11,936 bases of DNA from Azovibrio restrictus (GCA_003252145.1 QKDJ01000173.1:1-11936); one strand, 5' to 3'. Positions 1 to 7,569 are shown, counted from the stretch's first letter. Made by a program: numbers and translations. The notes: generated from the sequence alone by a model not told the origin.

Positions 1-760
1 AGACCGCCGTACAGACGGACACAACCGGCCTGACCGCGGGTCGTACCAGCATCCCGTCTCCCCTGGGCCCCGTGGAAATCTATCACGCTCGCCCCGCCGG
101 CCAGAGTAGCCCTCCGGTCATCCTGGTGGTCTCGGAAATTTTCGGGGTACACGAATATATTGCCGACGTATGCCGGCGCCTGGCCAAGCTGGGTTATCTG
201 GCCATCGCACCGGAAGTCTTCGCCCGCCAGGGCGACCCACGCCAAATCGCCAGCATTCCTGAGATTCTGGAAAAAATCACTGCCAAGACCCCGGACGCCC
301 AGGTCATGTCGGACCTGGATGCCTGCGTCAGCTGGGCCAAAGCCCAAGGTGGCGACTCCAGCCGCCTGGGGATTACCGGATTCTGTTACGGCGGCCGAAT
401 CACCTGGCTCTATGCGGCCCATCAGCCAAACCTCAAGGCTGCCGTGGCCTGGTACGGCAAGCTGGAAGGCCCTACCACCCCAGAAATGCCCCGCTACCCT
501 CTGCAGTTGTCAATGAACTGAAGGCCCCGGTTCTGGGACTGTATGGGGGACTGGATACAGGCATCCCCGTGGAGTCCTTCGAACGTATGGAGGCCGCGCT
601 CAAGGAAGCCAGCCCGGCAGTGGCCAAGGCCTCCAGTCTGGTTCTTTATGACCAGGCCCCTCACGCCTTCCATGCGGATTACCGCCCCAGCTACCGCAAG
701 GATGCGGCCGACGACGGCTGGAAACGCATGCTGGCCTGGTTCCGCCAGCACGGCCTTTAA
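1..760 (+). pseudogene. Dienelactone hydrolase family protein, 5'-truncated by window edge and frameshifted
   Basis: The frame that starts at base 3 is open from the window edge, so the gene begins upstream. The GTG at 72 is probably internal, because residues before it (LTAGRTSIPSPLGPVEIY) already read like the family's N-terminal strand. The fold is an alpha/beta hydrolase that attacks ester or lactone bonds in the cytoplasm. The nucleophile motif GFCYGG is visible, with Cys codon 384-386. This frame ends at a TGA at 519-521. The conserved continuation, NELKAPVLGLYGGLD then APHAFHADYR, lies in another frame up to the TAA at 758-760, with Asp codon 554-556 and His codon 662-664. The shift falls at about 490-510 and fits loss of one base (or gain of two). 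The catalytic triad is therefore split over two frames. It is either a recent pseudogene or a sequencing error. Family assignment is secure; substrate is unknown. Confidence 0.85.
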
Positions 761-823
761 GCTAGCACGAGAGCTCTCTCACCCCGAATGCAGGATGGGC
801 CTCTTGCATCCGGCTCCGCTTGC

Positions 824-849
824 ATATACTGTATAACTTTACAGTATAT
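824..849. promoter_or_regulatory. LexA binding site (SOS box) upstream of recA
   Basis: This is a perfect inverted repeat with 10-bp arms (atatactgta / tacagtatat) and a 6-bp centre. It contains the LexA consensus CTGT-N8-ACAG at 829-844. It lies about 75 bp upstream of the recA start and overlaps candidate promoter hexamers, so LexA binding should repress recA until RecA-stimulated LexA self-cleavage after DNA damage. The match to the beta/gammaproteobacterial LexA site is direct; the regulation is inferred from it. Confidence 0.93.
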
Positions 850-867
850 TGCTGGCAGCAATATTTA
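838..867 (+). promoter_or_regulatory. Candidate sigma-70 promoter of recA
   Basis: TTTACA (838-843, five of six matches to the -35 consensus) is followed 18 nt later by TATTTA (862-867), predicting a start near 874 and a leader of roughly 50 nt. The -35 lies inside the LexA palindrome, which suits repression by occlusion. An alternative pair is TTGCAT (820-825) with TATATT (845-850), spaced 19 nt, also overlapped by the operator. Which one is used cannot be settled from sequence alone. Confidence 0.4.
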
Positions 868-921
868 TTCCATCCCTGGGGCTTGTGCCATAATCCCCAC
901 TAGACATTCAAGGTAATCTCC

Positions 922-1953
922 ATGGACGAGAACAAAGCAAAGGCCCTGGCGGCCGCACTGGCCCAGATCGAAAAGCAGTTTGGCAAAGGCTCCATCATGA
1001 AGATGGGCGAAGCCGACATTGATGACGCCCTGCAGGTGGTTTCCACCGGCTCCCTGGGCCTGGATCTGGCCCTGGGTGTAGGCGGTCTGCCTCGGGGTCG
1101 GGTGGTGGAAATTTACGGTCCTGAATCCTCAGGCAAGACCACCCTTTGTTTGCAAGTGGTGTCCGAAATGCAGAAGCTGGGTGGCACTGCTGCCTTCATC
1201 GACGCAGAACATGCCCTGGACCCCACCTATGCCCAGAAGCTGGGCGTCAATGTGGGGGAGCTGCTGATCTCCCAGCCCGATACGGGCGAACAGGCCCTGG
1301 AAATCGCCGACATGCTGGTGCGCTCCGGCTCCGTGGACGTGATCGTCATCGACTCCGTGGCAGCCCTGACCCCCAAAGCGGAAATCGAAGGTGAAATGGG
1401 TGACTCCATGATGGGCCTGCACGCCCGCCTCATGAGCCAGGCCCTGCGCAAGCTCACCGCCAACATCAAGAAAACCAACACCCTGGTGATCTTCATCAAC
1501 CAGATCCGGATGAAGATCGGCGTCATGTTCGGCAACCCGGAAACCACCACCGGCGGCAATGCCCTCAAGTTCTACGCTTCCGTGCGTCTGGATATCCGCC
1601 GCATCGGCGCCATCAAGAAGGGCGACGAGGTCATCGGCAACGAAACCCGGGTGAAAGTGGTCAAGAACAAGGTTGCGCCTCCGTTCCGTGAAACCATCTT
1701 CGACATCCTTTACGGGGAAGGCATCTCCCGGGAGGGCGAGATCATCGAACTGGGCGTCAACCACAAGATCATCGACAAGTCCGGCGCCTGGTACGCCTAC
1801 AAGGGCGACAAGATCGGCCAGGGCAAGGACAATGTGCGGGAATTCCTGCGCAACAACGCCGATCTGGCCAAGGAAATTGAAGGACGAATCCGCGAAGCGG
1901 TGAATCCCGGCAAGAGCGCTCCCGCGCCGACCCCGGCCTCTGCTGATGCCTAA
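922..1953 (+). CDS. recA: RecA recombinase
   Basis: Cytoplasmic DNA-dependent ATPase of 343 aa, a normal length. It forms filaments on single-stranded DNA, drives strand exchange in homologous recombination, and as a coprotease triggers LexA cleavage. Visible motifs are Walker [10 protein letters not shown] (66-74), the catalytic Glu in FIDAEH (Glu96), Walker B VIVIDSV (140-146), and the DNA-binding L2 loop starting at NQIRMKIG (from 193) and including GNPETTTGG. The C-terminal tail is Pro/Ala-rich and, unusually for RecA, only mildly acidic at its very end. The ATG at 922 is preceded by AAGG (910-913), 8 nt away, and a LexA box lies upstream. Its last 8 nt overlap recX, so the two are probably co-transcribed and translationally coupled. 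Identity is certain. Confidence 0.99.
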   Translation: MDENKAKALAAALAQIEKQFGKGSIMKMGEADIDDALQVVSTGSLGLDLALGVGGLPRGRVVEIYGPESSGKTTLCLQVVSEMQKLGGTAAFIDAEHALDPTYAQKLGVNVGELLISQPDTGEQALEIADMLVRSGSVDVIVIDSVAALTPKAEIEGEMGDSMMGLHARLMSQALRKLTANIKKTNTLVIFINQIRMKIGVMFGNPETTTGGNALKFYASVRLDIRRIGAIKKGDEVIGNETRVKVVKNKVAPPFRETIFDILYGEGISREGEIIELGVNHKIIDKSGAWYAYKGDKIGQGKDNVREFLRNNADLAKEIEGRIREAVNPGKSAPAPTPASADA

Positions 1954-2395
1954 TAACCTCCGGGCCAAGGCCTTGAGCCTGTTGGCCCGCAGGGAGCACA
2001 GTCGCCAGGAGTTGCAGCGCAAGCTGGAACCCCTGGCGGAATCGCCAGAAGCCCTGGAAACACTACTGGATGAACTGGCCGGGCGACGTCAGCAATCAGA
2101 TGCCCGTTATGCGGAAAACCGTGTCAATATCCGGGGCCGCCGCTACGGCAACCAACGTCTGGCTCAGGAATTACGCCAGGCCGGACTGGAAGATGAGGCC
2201 ATCACAGAGGCCCTGGCATCCACCGAAGATGAATTACAGCGCTGTCAGACGGTCTGGCAGAAGAAATTTGGCACTCTGCCGGACACCCCCAACGAACGGG
2301 CCCGGCAACAACGCTTTTTGCAGTATCGCGGGTTTTCAGCCGGTACCATCCGGACTGTCCTGCAAGGTTTGAGTGAAGACAGTTACGATGAGTGA
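1946..2395 (+). CDS. recX: RecX, regulator of RecA
   Basis: Small helical cytoplasmic protein of 149 aa that binds the RecA filament groove and modulates, usually limits, its growth and ATPase and coprotease activity. The family hallmark is repeated three-helix modules rich in Arg and Glu. Here [12 protein letters not shown] (residues 12-23) gives the first module, followed by [17 protein letters not shown] in the middle and [16 protein letters not shown] near the end. The start ATG at 1946 lies inside the recA stop region (8-nt overlap) with no good Shine-Dalgarno, which suggests translational coupling to recA. Its own end overlaps the lptB start by another 8 nt. No T-tract hairpin is seen between recA and recX, so nothing in the sequence uncouples them. 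Position and motifs make the call secure. Confidence 0.96.
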   Translation: MPNNLRAKALSLLARREHSRQELQRKLEPLAESPEALETLLDELAGRRQQSDARYAENRVNIRGRRYGNQRLAQELRQAGLEDEAITEALASTEDELQRCQTVWQKKFGTLPDTPNERARQQRFLQYRGFSAGTIRTVLQGLSEDSYDE

Positions 2396-3122
2396 ACAAC
2401 GAGCCCTCCTCACGGCCCACAACCTGAAAAAACGCTACAAGTCCCGGACCGTGGTCGAGGACGTTTCCTTTCAGGTGGAGAGCGGTGAAGTGGTCGGCCT
2501 CCTGGGCCCCAACGGTGCCGGCAAGACCACCTGTTTCTACATGATCGTAGGGCTGGTCGCCGCTGACGGCGGTGACATCTTCATCGACGACACCCGCCTG
2601 ACCCACCTGCCCATCCATCAGCGCGCACGACAGGGGTTGTCCTATCTACCCCAGGAAGCCTCCGTATTTCGCAAGCTGAATGTGGCCGAGAACATTCAGG
2701 CCGTTCTGGAACTGCAGCAGCTTTCTCCCCAAGAAGTGGAAGCACGCCTGGAAAGCTTGCTCGAAGAACTCCACATCAGCCACATTCGTCACACCCGCGC
2801 TGCCGCCCTCTCCGGTGGCGAACGCCGCCGGGTGGAAATTGCCCGGGCCCTGGCCACCAACCCCCGCTTCATTCTGCTGGACGAACCTTTTGCCGGTGTT
2901 GACCCCATCGCGGTCCTGGACATCCAGAAAATCATCCGCTTCCTCAAGGAGCGGGGTATTGGCGTCCTGATTACTGACCATAACGTGCGGGAAACCCTTG
3001 GCATCTGTGACCACGCCTGGATCATCAACCAGGGACATGTACTTGCCTCTGGCCCCCCGAACGAGATCGTCTATAATGAAGACGTAAGAAAAGTTTATCT
3101 GGGTGAGCATTTCCGCCTTTGA
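2388..3122 (+). CDS. lptB: LPS export ABC transporter ATPase LptB
   Basis: ATPase subunit (244 aa) of the LptB2FGC complex, which extracts LPS from the inner membrane and pushes it along the Lpt bridge. Visible motifs are Walker [10 protein letters not shown] (40-48), Q-loop Gln89 in YLPQEASVF, signature LSGGERRR (141-148), Walker B FILLDEP (161-167) with catalytic Glu166, and H-loop His198 in TDHNV. The sequence [18 protein letters not shown] is typical of LptB rather than of amino-acid-transporter ATPases. I chose the ATG at 2388 over the GTG at 2373 because it gives the family's usual length. It overlaps the recX stop by 8 nt. lptC and lptA, common upstream neighbours, are not here; recA-recX takes that place. 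rpoN follows 36 nt later, as is usual. Confidence 0.97.
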   Translation: MSEQRALLTAHNLKKRYKSRTVVEDVSFQVESGEVVGLLGPNGAGKTTCFYMIVGLVAADGGDIFIDDTRLTHLPIHQRARQGLSYLPQEASVFRKLNVAENIQAVLELQQLSPQEVEARLESLLEELHISHIRHTRAAALSGGERRRVEIARALATNPRFILLDEPFAGVDPIAVLDIQKIIRFLKERGIGVLITDHNVRETLGICDHAWIINQGHVLASGPPNEIVYNEDVRKVYLGEHFRL

Positions 3123-3158
3123 GGCTCGTTTCTACATAGGCAAGCTGCCCCTTTCTCC

Positions 3159-4610
3159 ATGAAGCCATCCCTCCAGCTCAAGCTTTCTCAGCAACTGGCG
3201 CTCACGCCCCAGTTGCAGCAGGCCATCAAGCTTTTGCAACTTTCGACCCTGGAAATGAACCAGGAGATCGAGCGTTATCTATTGGAAAATCCGCTTCTGG
3301 AACGCGAGGATGAGCCCAGTGGGGAAAACACCTACACGAGCACCTCCAGCAGCACAAGTTCCCGGGAAGAAAGCAATGAAAATAATGCAGAAACCACTCC
3401 GACCGAGGAACGCACCGAACTAAACCACAGTGACGTGGAAGATGATCGGTGGGCCCAGGACAGTGGCAGCTACGGCTCCCCCAGCCGGGATCGTGATGAT
3501 GACGAAGCTGAAGCCCAGGACCTCCAGGCCGCAACGACTTCACTACGCGATCATCTTTCCTGGCAACTGGGCCTGACCCAGTTTTCCGACCGGGACCGGG
3601 CCCTGATCAGCTTTCTCATCGAAGGCCTGGATGACGACGGCTACCTCTCCTCCTCCCTGGAAGAGCTGCTGGAAACCATTCCGCCCGAGTACGAAATCGA
3701 GCTGGATGATCTGGAAATTGCCCTTCGGCAACTGCAAAGCCTTGACCCGACAGGGATTGGTGCCCGCTCTCCTCAGGAATGCCTGGCCCTACAGCTCAAA
3801 GCCATGGCTTCTGACGAAACCCGCGATCTTGCCCTCAAGGTTGTGACGGAATGCCTGGACCTGCTAGCAGCCCGGGATTTCAACAAAATCAAGAAGCACA
3901 CCAGTTGCGACGATGAAGCACTGAAGGCGGCCCACGCCCTGATCGTCTCTCTGGACCCCCGGCCCGGTAGCCGTTTTGCCCCCATCGACACGCGCTACAT
4001 CGTTCCCGATGTGATCGTGAAGAAGGTTCGCGGTCGCTGGAATGCCCACATCAACCCGGATGCCTACCCCAAGCTGAAGATCAACCGCCTGTATGCGGAA
4101 ATCCTTTCCAAGCAGCGTCGGGGCGAGGGCGGCATGTCCTCCCAGTTGCAGGAAGCCCGCTGGTTGATCAAGAACGTTCAGCAGCGTTTCGACACAATCG
4201 CCCGGGTTTCCCAGGCCATTGTGGAGCGCCAACGGCAATTCTTCGAACACGGGGAAGTGGCCATGCGCCCCCTGGTGCTGAGAGAAATCGCCGACATCAT
4301 CGGCTTGCATGAATCCACGGTTTCCCGGGTGACCAGCCAGAAGTACATGGCAACGCCCCGGGGCATCTTTGAACTCAAATACTTCTTTGGCAGCCATGTA
4401 TCCACCGATACCGGCGGTGCCTGTTCTGCCACGGCCATCCGGGCCTTGATCAAGCAGTTGATCAGCGCTGAAGATGGCAAGAAGCCCTTGTCGGATAGTC
4501 AAATATCCGAAATACTAGGCCAGCAGGGAATCGTTGTTGCCCGGCGCACCGTCGCAAAATATCGTGAAGCGCTCAACATCCCGCCGGTTAATTTACGTAA
4601 GACCCTGTAA
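3159..4610 (+). CDS. rpoN: RNA polymerase sigma-54 factor RpoN
   Basis: Sigma-54 (483 aa) directs RNA polymerase to -24/-12 promoters that need AAA+ activators, typically for nitrogen assimilation, motility or other conditional functions. Region I, the activator-responsive part, is clear at residues 1-45: [20 protein letters not shown] followed by a LENPLLE segment. Region II (about 48-125) is a low-complexity acidic Ser/Glu/Asp linker, as is usual. A core-binding domain follows, then the helix-turn-helix around residues 373-400 ([17 protein letters not shown]). The RpoN box [10 protein letters not shown] is at 461-470 and reads the -24 element. No strong ribosome-binding site precedes the ATG. 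The neighbours lptB upstream and hpf-ptsN-hprK downstream are the conserved proteobacterial context. Confidence 0.98.
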   Translation: MKPSLQLKLSQQLALTPQLQQAIKLLQLSTLEMNQEIERYLLENPLLEREDEPSGENTYTSTSSSTSSREESNENNAETTPTEERTELNHSDVEDDRWAQDSGSYGSPSRDRDDDEAEAQDLQAATTSLRDHLSWQLGLTQFSDRDRALISFLIEGLDDDGYLSSSLEELLETIPPEYEIELDDLEIALRQLQSLDPTGIGARSPQECLALQLKAMASDETRDLALKVVTECLDLLAARDFNKIKKHTSCDDEALKAAHALIVSLDPRPGSRFAPIDTRYIVPDVIVKKVRGRWNAHINPDAYPKLKINRLYAEILSKQRRGEGGMSSQLQEARWLIKNVQQRFDTIARVSQAIVERQRQFFEHGEVAMRPLVLREIADIIGLHESTVSRVTSQKYMATPRGIFELKYFFGSHVSTDTGGACSATAIRALIKQLISAEDGKKPLSDSQISEILGQQGIVVARRTVAKYREALNIPPVNLRKTL

Positions 4611-4627
4611 GAAAAGAGGAGAATAAA

Positions 4628-4951
4628 ATGAATCTGCAAATCAGCGGTCATCACATTGAAGTGACCCCCGCCCTTCGGGAATATGTTGAATCCAAGCTGG
4701 AACCCGTCATCAGCCATTTTGACCGGGTCACGGGCGTCAACGTCATTCTGTCCGTGGAAAAGCTGAAGCAGAAGGCTGAAGTCACCGTGCACGTGCCCGG
4801 CAAGGACATCTTCGTTGAAAGCGCCGAAGACGATCTGTACGCCGCCATCGATGCCATGTTCGACAAGCTGGACCGCCAAGTGCAAAAGCACAAGCAAAAG
4901 CTCCAAGATCATCACCGGGGTGACAAGGTCGCCAACCACCTCGAGGACTGA
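4628..4951 (+). CDS. hpf: Ribosome hibernation promoting factor (short HPF / sigma-54 modulation protein)
   Basis: A 107-aa protein of the HPF/YfiA (S30AE) family, which binds the 30S decoding centre at low growth rate and stabilises inactive ribosomes. It begins [20 protein letters not shown] and shows the beta-alpha-beta-beta-beta-alpha pattern, with [20 protein letters not shown] and a second helix [22 protein letters not shown], ending in a basic, His/Lys-rich tail. The length fits the short form, which lacks the C-terminal dimerisation domain of long HPF. It has the best ribosome-binding site in the cluster (AGAGGAG, 4615-4621), suggesting strong independent translation. It lies 17 nt after rpoN; the old name 'sigma-54 modulation protein' comes from this linkage. 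Confidence 0.96.
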   Translation: MNLQISGHHIEVTPALREYVESKLEPVISHFDRVTGVNVILSVEKLKQKAEVTVHVPGKDIFVESAEDDLYAAIDAMFDKLDRQVQKHKQKLQDHHRGDKVANHLED

Positions 4952-5009
4952 TTGATGCCCGGGTCGCAGCCGGTATCGGTTGTGGCCCAGTCACCATTCC
5001 CTCACGATT

Positions 5010-5462
5010 ATGAATCTGATCCCTTCCCTCCTGCCTGAAACCCATGTTCTCCTGAACCTGGATGCCGGTAGCAAGAAGCGTGTTTTCGAACAGGCAGGCC
5101 AATTGTTCGAGAACACCTGTGGCATTTCCCAGTCTCTGGTCTTCGAAAGCCTCTTTGCCCGGGAGAAACTCGGCTCTACTGGCTTGGGCCAGGGCATTGC
5201 CATTCCCCACGGCCGCATCAAGGGACTGAAGCAGGCCACCGGCGCCTTCATTCGTCTGCAGGAGCCCATTGGTTTCGATGCCCCGGATGGTCGCCCCGTC
5301 AGTCAGCTGTTCGTCCTGCTGGTGCCTGAACAAGCCACGGAAGAACACCTGCAAATCCTTTCCGAACTTGCCACCTGTTTTGCAGATCGGCAATTCCGCG
5401 ACAATCTCGCTGCGGCCCCCACGCCATCCGCCGTGCGCGCCCTGTTCGATCGCAACGCTTAA
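5010..5462 (+). CDS. ptsN: Nitrogen-regulatory PTS EIIA component (EIIA-Ntr)
   Basis: A 150-aa EIIA-fold phosphocarrier that ends the nitrogen PTS chain (EI-Ntr, NPr/HPr, EIIA-Ntr). It does not move sugar; in its unphosphorylated form it typically regulates K+ transport, sensor kinases and stress responses. The phosphorylated His is His67 in GIAIPHGRI, in the normal position for the family, and the helix around LFAREKLGSTGLGQG precedes it. The ATG at 5010 gives a standard N-terminus (MNLIPSLLPE); a TTG at 4980 would add 10 residues unlike the family and is less likely. The ribosome-binding site is weak. The gene ends 7 nt before hprK, and together with rpoN and hpf forms the conserved sigma-54 neighbourhood. 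Confidence 0.95.
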   Translation: MNLIPSLLPETHVLLNLDAGSKKRVFEQAGQLFENTCGISQSLVFESLFAREKLGSTGLGQGIAIPHGRIKGLKQATGAFIRLQEPIGFDAPDGRPVSQLFVLLVPEQATEEHLQILSELATCFADRQFRDNLAAAPTPSAVRALFDRNA

Positions 5463-5469
5463 TTCTCCC

Positions 5470-6408
5470 ATGCAGGAAATCGGCCTCGTCCAGCTGTTCG
5501 AGGATCATAGGGACAAATTGGAATTGTCCTGGGAAGTCGCCTTGGGCACCAATCGCCGGATCGTCCTTAAGGAATCCGGAAACTACGGAGCCGACGTAGT
5601 TGGCCACATGAACCTGATTCACCCGGAACGCCTTCAGGTGATCGGTCCGGCTGAAGTCACCTGGCTCAACAGGATTTCCTCCTCCCAGTTCGCCCACCAA
5701 GTAGGCGCCTTGGTTGCTGCGCAGCCCCCGGCTCTGATCGTAGCGGACAATCTTCCAGTGCCGGACACCCTGCAGCAAATCTGCCAGGACACCCAAACCC
5801 CCTTACTCACTTCCGCCAAGCCCTGCTCTGCGGTCATTGACCTGTTGCGCATCTACCTGAGCCGCCGACTGGCCGACACTACCTCGGCCCACGGGGTATT
5901 CATGGATGTACTGGGCATGGGCGTACTCATTACGGGTGATTCCGGCGTGGGCAAATCCGAATTGGCCCTGGAACTCATCTCTCGTGGTCACGGCCTCGTC
6001 GCCGATGACGTGGTGGAACTGGCGCGCATTGCGCCCACCACCATTGAGGGCCGCTGTCCCGGCATGCTTCAGGACTATCTGGAAGTCCGGGGCCTGGGAC
6101 TGCTCAATATCCGCACCATCTTTGGCGAGACAGCGTCTCGCCGCAAGATGAAGCTAAAACTTATTGTGTATCTCCAGAAACCTGTTTCCGGAACCGATGC
6201 GCCACGCCTCCCCCTGGATGCCCAGACCCAGGAAATCCTGGGCGTCCCCATTCGCAAGGTCGTCATTCCCGTGGCTGCTGGCCGCAACCTGGCCGTCCTT
6301 CTTGAGGCGGCTGTGCGCAACACCATCTTGCAACTACGGGGCATCGACAGCATGCAGGAGTTCATCTCCCGGCAGCAAAAAGCACTGGTACTGGACGAAG
6401 ATCTTTAG
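5470..6408 (+). CDS. hprK: HPr kinase/phosphorylase
   Basis: Bifunctional enzyme (312 aa, normal length) that phosphorylates a serine of HPr with ATP and removes it by phosphorolysis. In proteobacteria it tunes a regulatory PTS rather than classic catabolite repression. The N-terminal domain covers about 1-130. The catalytic domain shows His141 (SAHGVFMDVLG), a P-loop GDSGVGKSE (156-164) with Lys162, the Asp pair Asp179-Asp180 in VADDVVEL, and the family signature LEVRGLGLLNIRTIFGE (204-220). The ATG at 5470 is chosen over in-frame starts further upstream, which would run back into ptsN. No clear ribosome-binding site is seen, so coupling to ptsN (7-nt gap) is plausible. ptsH and ptsI are not in the window, so its substrate is encoded elsewhere. 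Confidence 0.97.
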   Translation: MQEIGLVQLFEDHRDKLELSWEVALGTNRRIVLKESGNYGADVVGHMNLIHPERLQVIGPAEVTWLNRISSSQFAHQVGALVAAQPPALIVADNLPVPDTLQQICQDTQTPLLTSAKPCSAVIDLLRIYLSRRLADTTSAHGVFMDVLGMGVLITGDSGVGKSELALELISRGHGLVADDVVELARIAPTTIEGRCPGMLQDYLEVRGLGLLNIRTIFGETASRRKMKLKLIVYLQKPVSGTDAPRLPLDAQTQEILGVPIRKVVIPVAAGRNLAVLLEAAVRNTILQLRGIDSMQEFISRQQKALVLDEDL

Positions 6409-6447
6409 GACAATGGAATTTCCGTTCACCCACTGAAGGAGCAGCCC

Positions 6448-6768
6448 ATGACCCGAGTACTTTGTGCCATCGCCCTCGCCTTGAGCATCTCGGCAGCCCA
6501 CGCAGCAGACGGCACCACCAAGGAACCCAGTCCGGCCCAAAAGGCCCAGCAGGAGAAAATGAAGAACTGCAATCAGGAGGCCAAGAGCAAAGAGCTCAAA
6601 GGCGATGAGCGTAAATCCTTCATGAAAGAATGCCTTTCCGGAAAGCCCAGCGCAGCACCCGCAGCTACGCAACAGGAAAAGATGAAAGCCTGTAACCAGG
6701 AAGCTGGCGAAAAGGCTCTGAAGGGTGATGAGCGCAAAACCTTCATGAGTAGCTGCCTGAAGGGTTAA
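6448..6768 (+). CDS. Small secreted PsiF-repeat protein
   Basis: A 106-aa protein with a probable Sec signal peptide (hydrophobic stretch 4-17, cleavage after Ala19 in AHA-AD), so it is expected in the periplasm. The mature part holds two copies of a 32-residue module (34-65 and 75-106, offset 41 residues), 24 of 32 positions identical, each with the core LKGDERK-(S/T)-FM. Each copy has two Cys exactly 21 apart (41/62 and 82/103), which could form disulfides. This matches the PsiF repeat family, named for phosphate-starvation-inducible PsiF of E. coli; the molecular function is not known. AAGGAG (6436-6441) is a good ribosome-binding site. It lies 39 nt after hprK and just before a terminator, so it may be the last gene of that transcript. 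No Pho box was recognised upstream. Confidence 0.85.
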   Translation: MTRVLCAIALALSISAAHAADGTTKEPSPAQKAQQEKMKNCNQEAKSKELKGDERKSFMKECLSGKPSAAPAATQQEKMKACNQEAGEKALKGDERKTFMSSCLKG

Positions 6769-6789
6769 GTCACCACCTCTGCCATACAC

Positions 6790-6811
6790 AGGCCCGGTAC
6801 CGGGCCTTTTT
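6790..6811 (+). terminator. Rho-independent terminator closing the recA-to-psiF gene run
   Basis: A perfect 18-bp GC-rich palindrome (6790-6807, AGGCCCGGTACCGGGCCT) is followed at once by a T tract (807-811 of the 6000s). It begins 22 nt after the PsiF-repeat gene stop. It is the only convincing intrinsic terminator in the window. Confidence 0.92.
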
Positions 6812-6850
6812 CATTCAGCATCACAGACAGGGCGGCGCTAGTCCGTGAGT

Positions 6851-6856
6851 TATAAT
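6851..6856 (+). promoter_or_regulatory. Candidate -10 element for the methyltransferase-rhodanese-tolC unit
   Basis: A perfect TATAAT lies 65 nt before the methyltransferase start and just beyond the terminator, where a new promoter is expected. No good -35 hexamer is found at 16-18 nt spacing, so the promoter is either -35-weak, activator-dependent, or misjudged. The predicted start is near 6863. Confidence 0.5.
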
Positions 6857-6878
6857 TTCGCTTTAACGGAACATAGAG

Positions 6879-6896
6879 TATTAGCTAGTGCTAATA
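6879..6896. repeat. Inverted repeat in the leader of the methyltransferase gene
   Basis: TATTAGC-TAGT-GCTAATA is a perfect inverted repeat with 7-bp arms and a 4-nt centre. It ends 10 nt upstream of the GGAGAG ribosome-binding site of the methyltransferase. It lies downstream of the TATAAT at 6851, so it could be a roadblock-type repressor operator or a small leader hairpin. No regulator family could be assigned from its sequence. Confidence 0.55.
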
Positions 6897-6915
6897 TAAA
6901 GCCATGGAGAGTTCT

Positions 6916-7569
6916 ATGAATTTCGAACAAGCCCGCTTCAACATGGTCGAGCAACAGATCCGCCCCTGGGATGTCCTGGATCAGTCCGTGCTGGATCTGA
7001 TGATGTCGCTCAAGCGTGAAACCTTCGTCCCTAGCGGCCGTGAAGCCCTGGCCTTCGCCGACCTGGAGCTTCCCCTGGCCCATGGACAAGTGATGCTCGC
7101 CCCCCGCGTTGAAGCACGTCTGCTGCAGGAACTGAACCTGAAGCCCAGCGACAAGGTACTGGAGATTGGTACGGGCAGTGGCTATATGGCCGCCCTGCTG
7201 GCCGCCAAGGCCGAGCATGTGGTTAGCGTGGAAATCAACCCGGAACTGGCTGAACAAGCGCGCACCAACCTGGCCCAAGCCGGCATCTCCAATGTCAGCG
7301 TGGAAACCGCTGATGGCTCCCAAGGCCTACCCGCTCGCGGCCCCTACGATGCCATCATTGTTTCCGGTGGCATTCCCACTATCCCTGCCACCCTGCTCAA
7401 GCAACTGCGTATTGGCGGCCGCCTGGCCGTCATCGTGGGTCAAGCCCCCGCCATGCAGGCCCAATTGATCACCTGCACCGGCGAAGGCGTATTCAATACT
7501 GTCAGCATGTTTGAAACCGTGGTGCCCATGCTGCAGAACTTTCAGGCTGAGCCTGCCTTCAGCTTCTGA
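6916..7569 (+). CDS. PIMT-like SAM-dependent methyltransferase (protein-L-isoaspartate O-methyltransferase family)
   Basis: A 217-aa Rossmann methyltransferase of the PIMT family. SAM-binding motif I is VLEIGTGSG (81-89), with the ribose-binding acidic residue in VSVEINPE (Glu106) and ADGSQGLPARGPYDAIIVSGG as the following strands. The N-terminus MNFEQARFNMVEQQIRPWDV is typical of the proteobacterial paralogue that sits beside tolC. True PIMTs carry a GQTIS-type substrate motif; here the same place reads HGQVMLAPRVEA (56-67), so isoaspartyl repair activity is uncertain. I preferred the ATG at 6916, with GGAG at 6906-6909 spaced 6 nt, over the ATG at 6904, which has no ribosome-binding site. 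Its TGA overlaps the ATG of the rhodanese gene (TGATG), implying coupled translation. Confidence 0.88.
   Translation: MNFEQARFNMVEQQIRPWDVLDQSVLDLMMSLKRETFVPSGREALAFADLELPLAHGQVMLAPRVEARLLQELNLKPSDKVLEIGTGSGYMAALLAAKAEHVVSVEINPELAEQARTNLAQAGISNVSVETADGSQGLPARGPYDAIIVSGGIPTIPATLLKQLRIGGRLAVIVGQAPAMQAQLITCTGEGVFNTVSMFETVVPMLQNFQAEPAFSF

Noticed and set aside
769..778. GAGAGCTCTC palindrome after the hydrolase gene
   Set aside because: Short, without a loop or a following T tract, so not supported as a terminator.
1129..2022. 297-codon open frame antisense to recA
   Set aside because: It mirrors a highly conserved GC-rich gene, has a Asp/Gly/Val/His-heavy composition typical of antisense frames, and no recognisable domain or ribosome-binding site.
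2373..2387. GTG start for lptB at 2373
   Set aside because: The added five residues are not typical of LptB and the ATG at 2388 gives the usual length.
3864..4502. 212-codon open frame antisense to rpoN
   Set aside because: Lies wholly within conserved rpoN coding sequence and shows no family motif.
4980..5009. TTG start for ptsN at 4980
   Set aside because: No ribosome-binding site and a non-family N-terminal extension; the ATG at 5010 fits homologues.
4782..5471. 229-codon minus-strand open frame across hpf and ptsN
   Set aside because: Spans two real, conserved genes on the other strand; no domain seen.
6549..6768. Nucleotide repeats suggestive of an array
   Set aside because: They are the two coding copies of the PsiF module, imperfect and only two in number, so not CRISPR or a mobile-element repeat.
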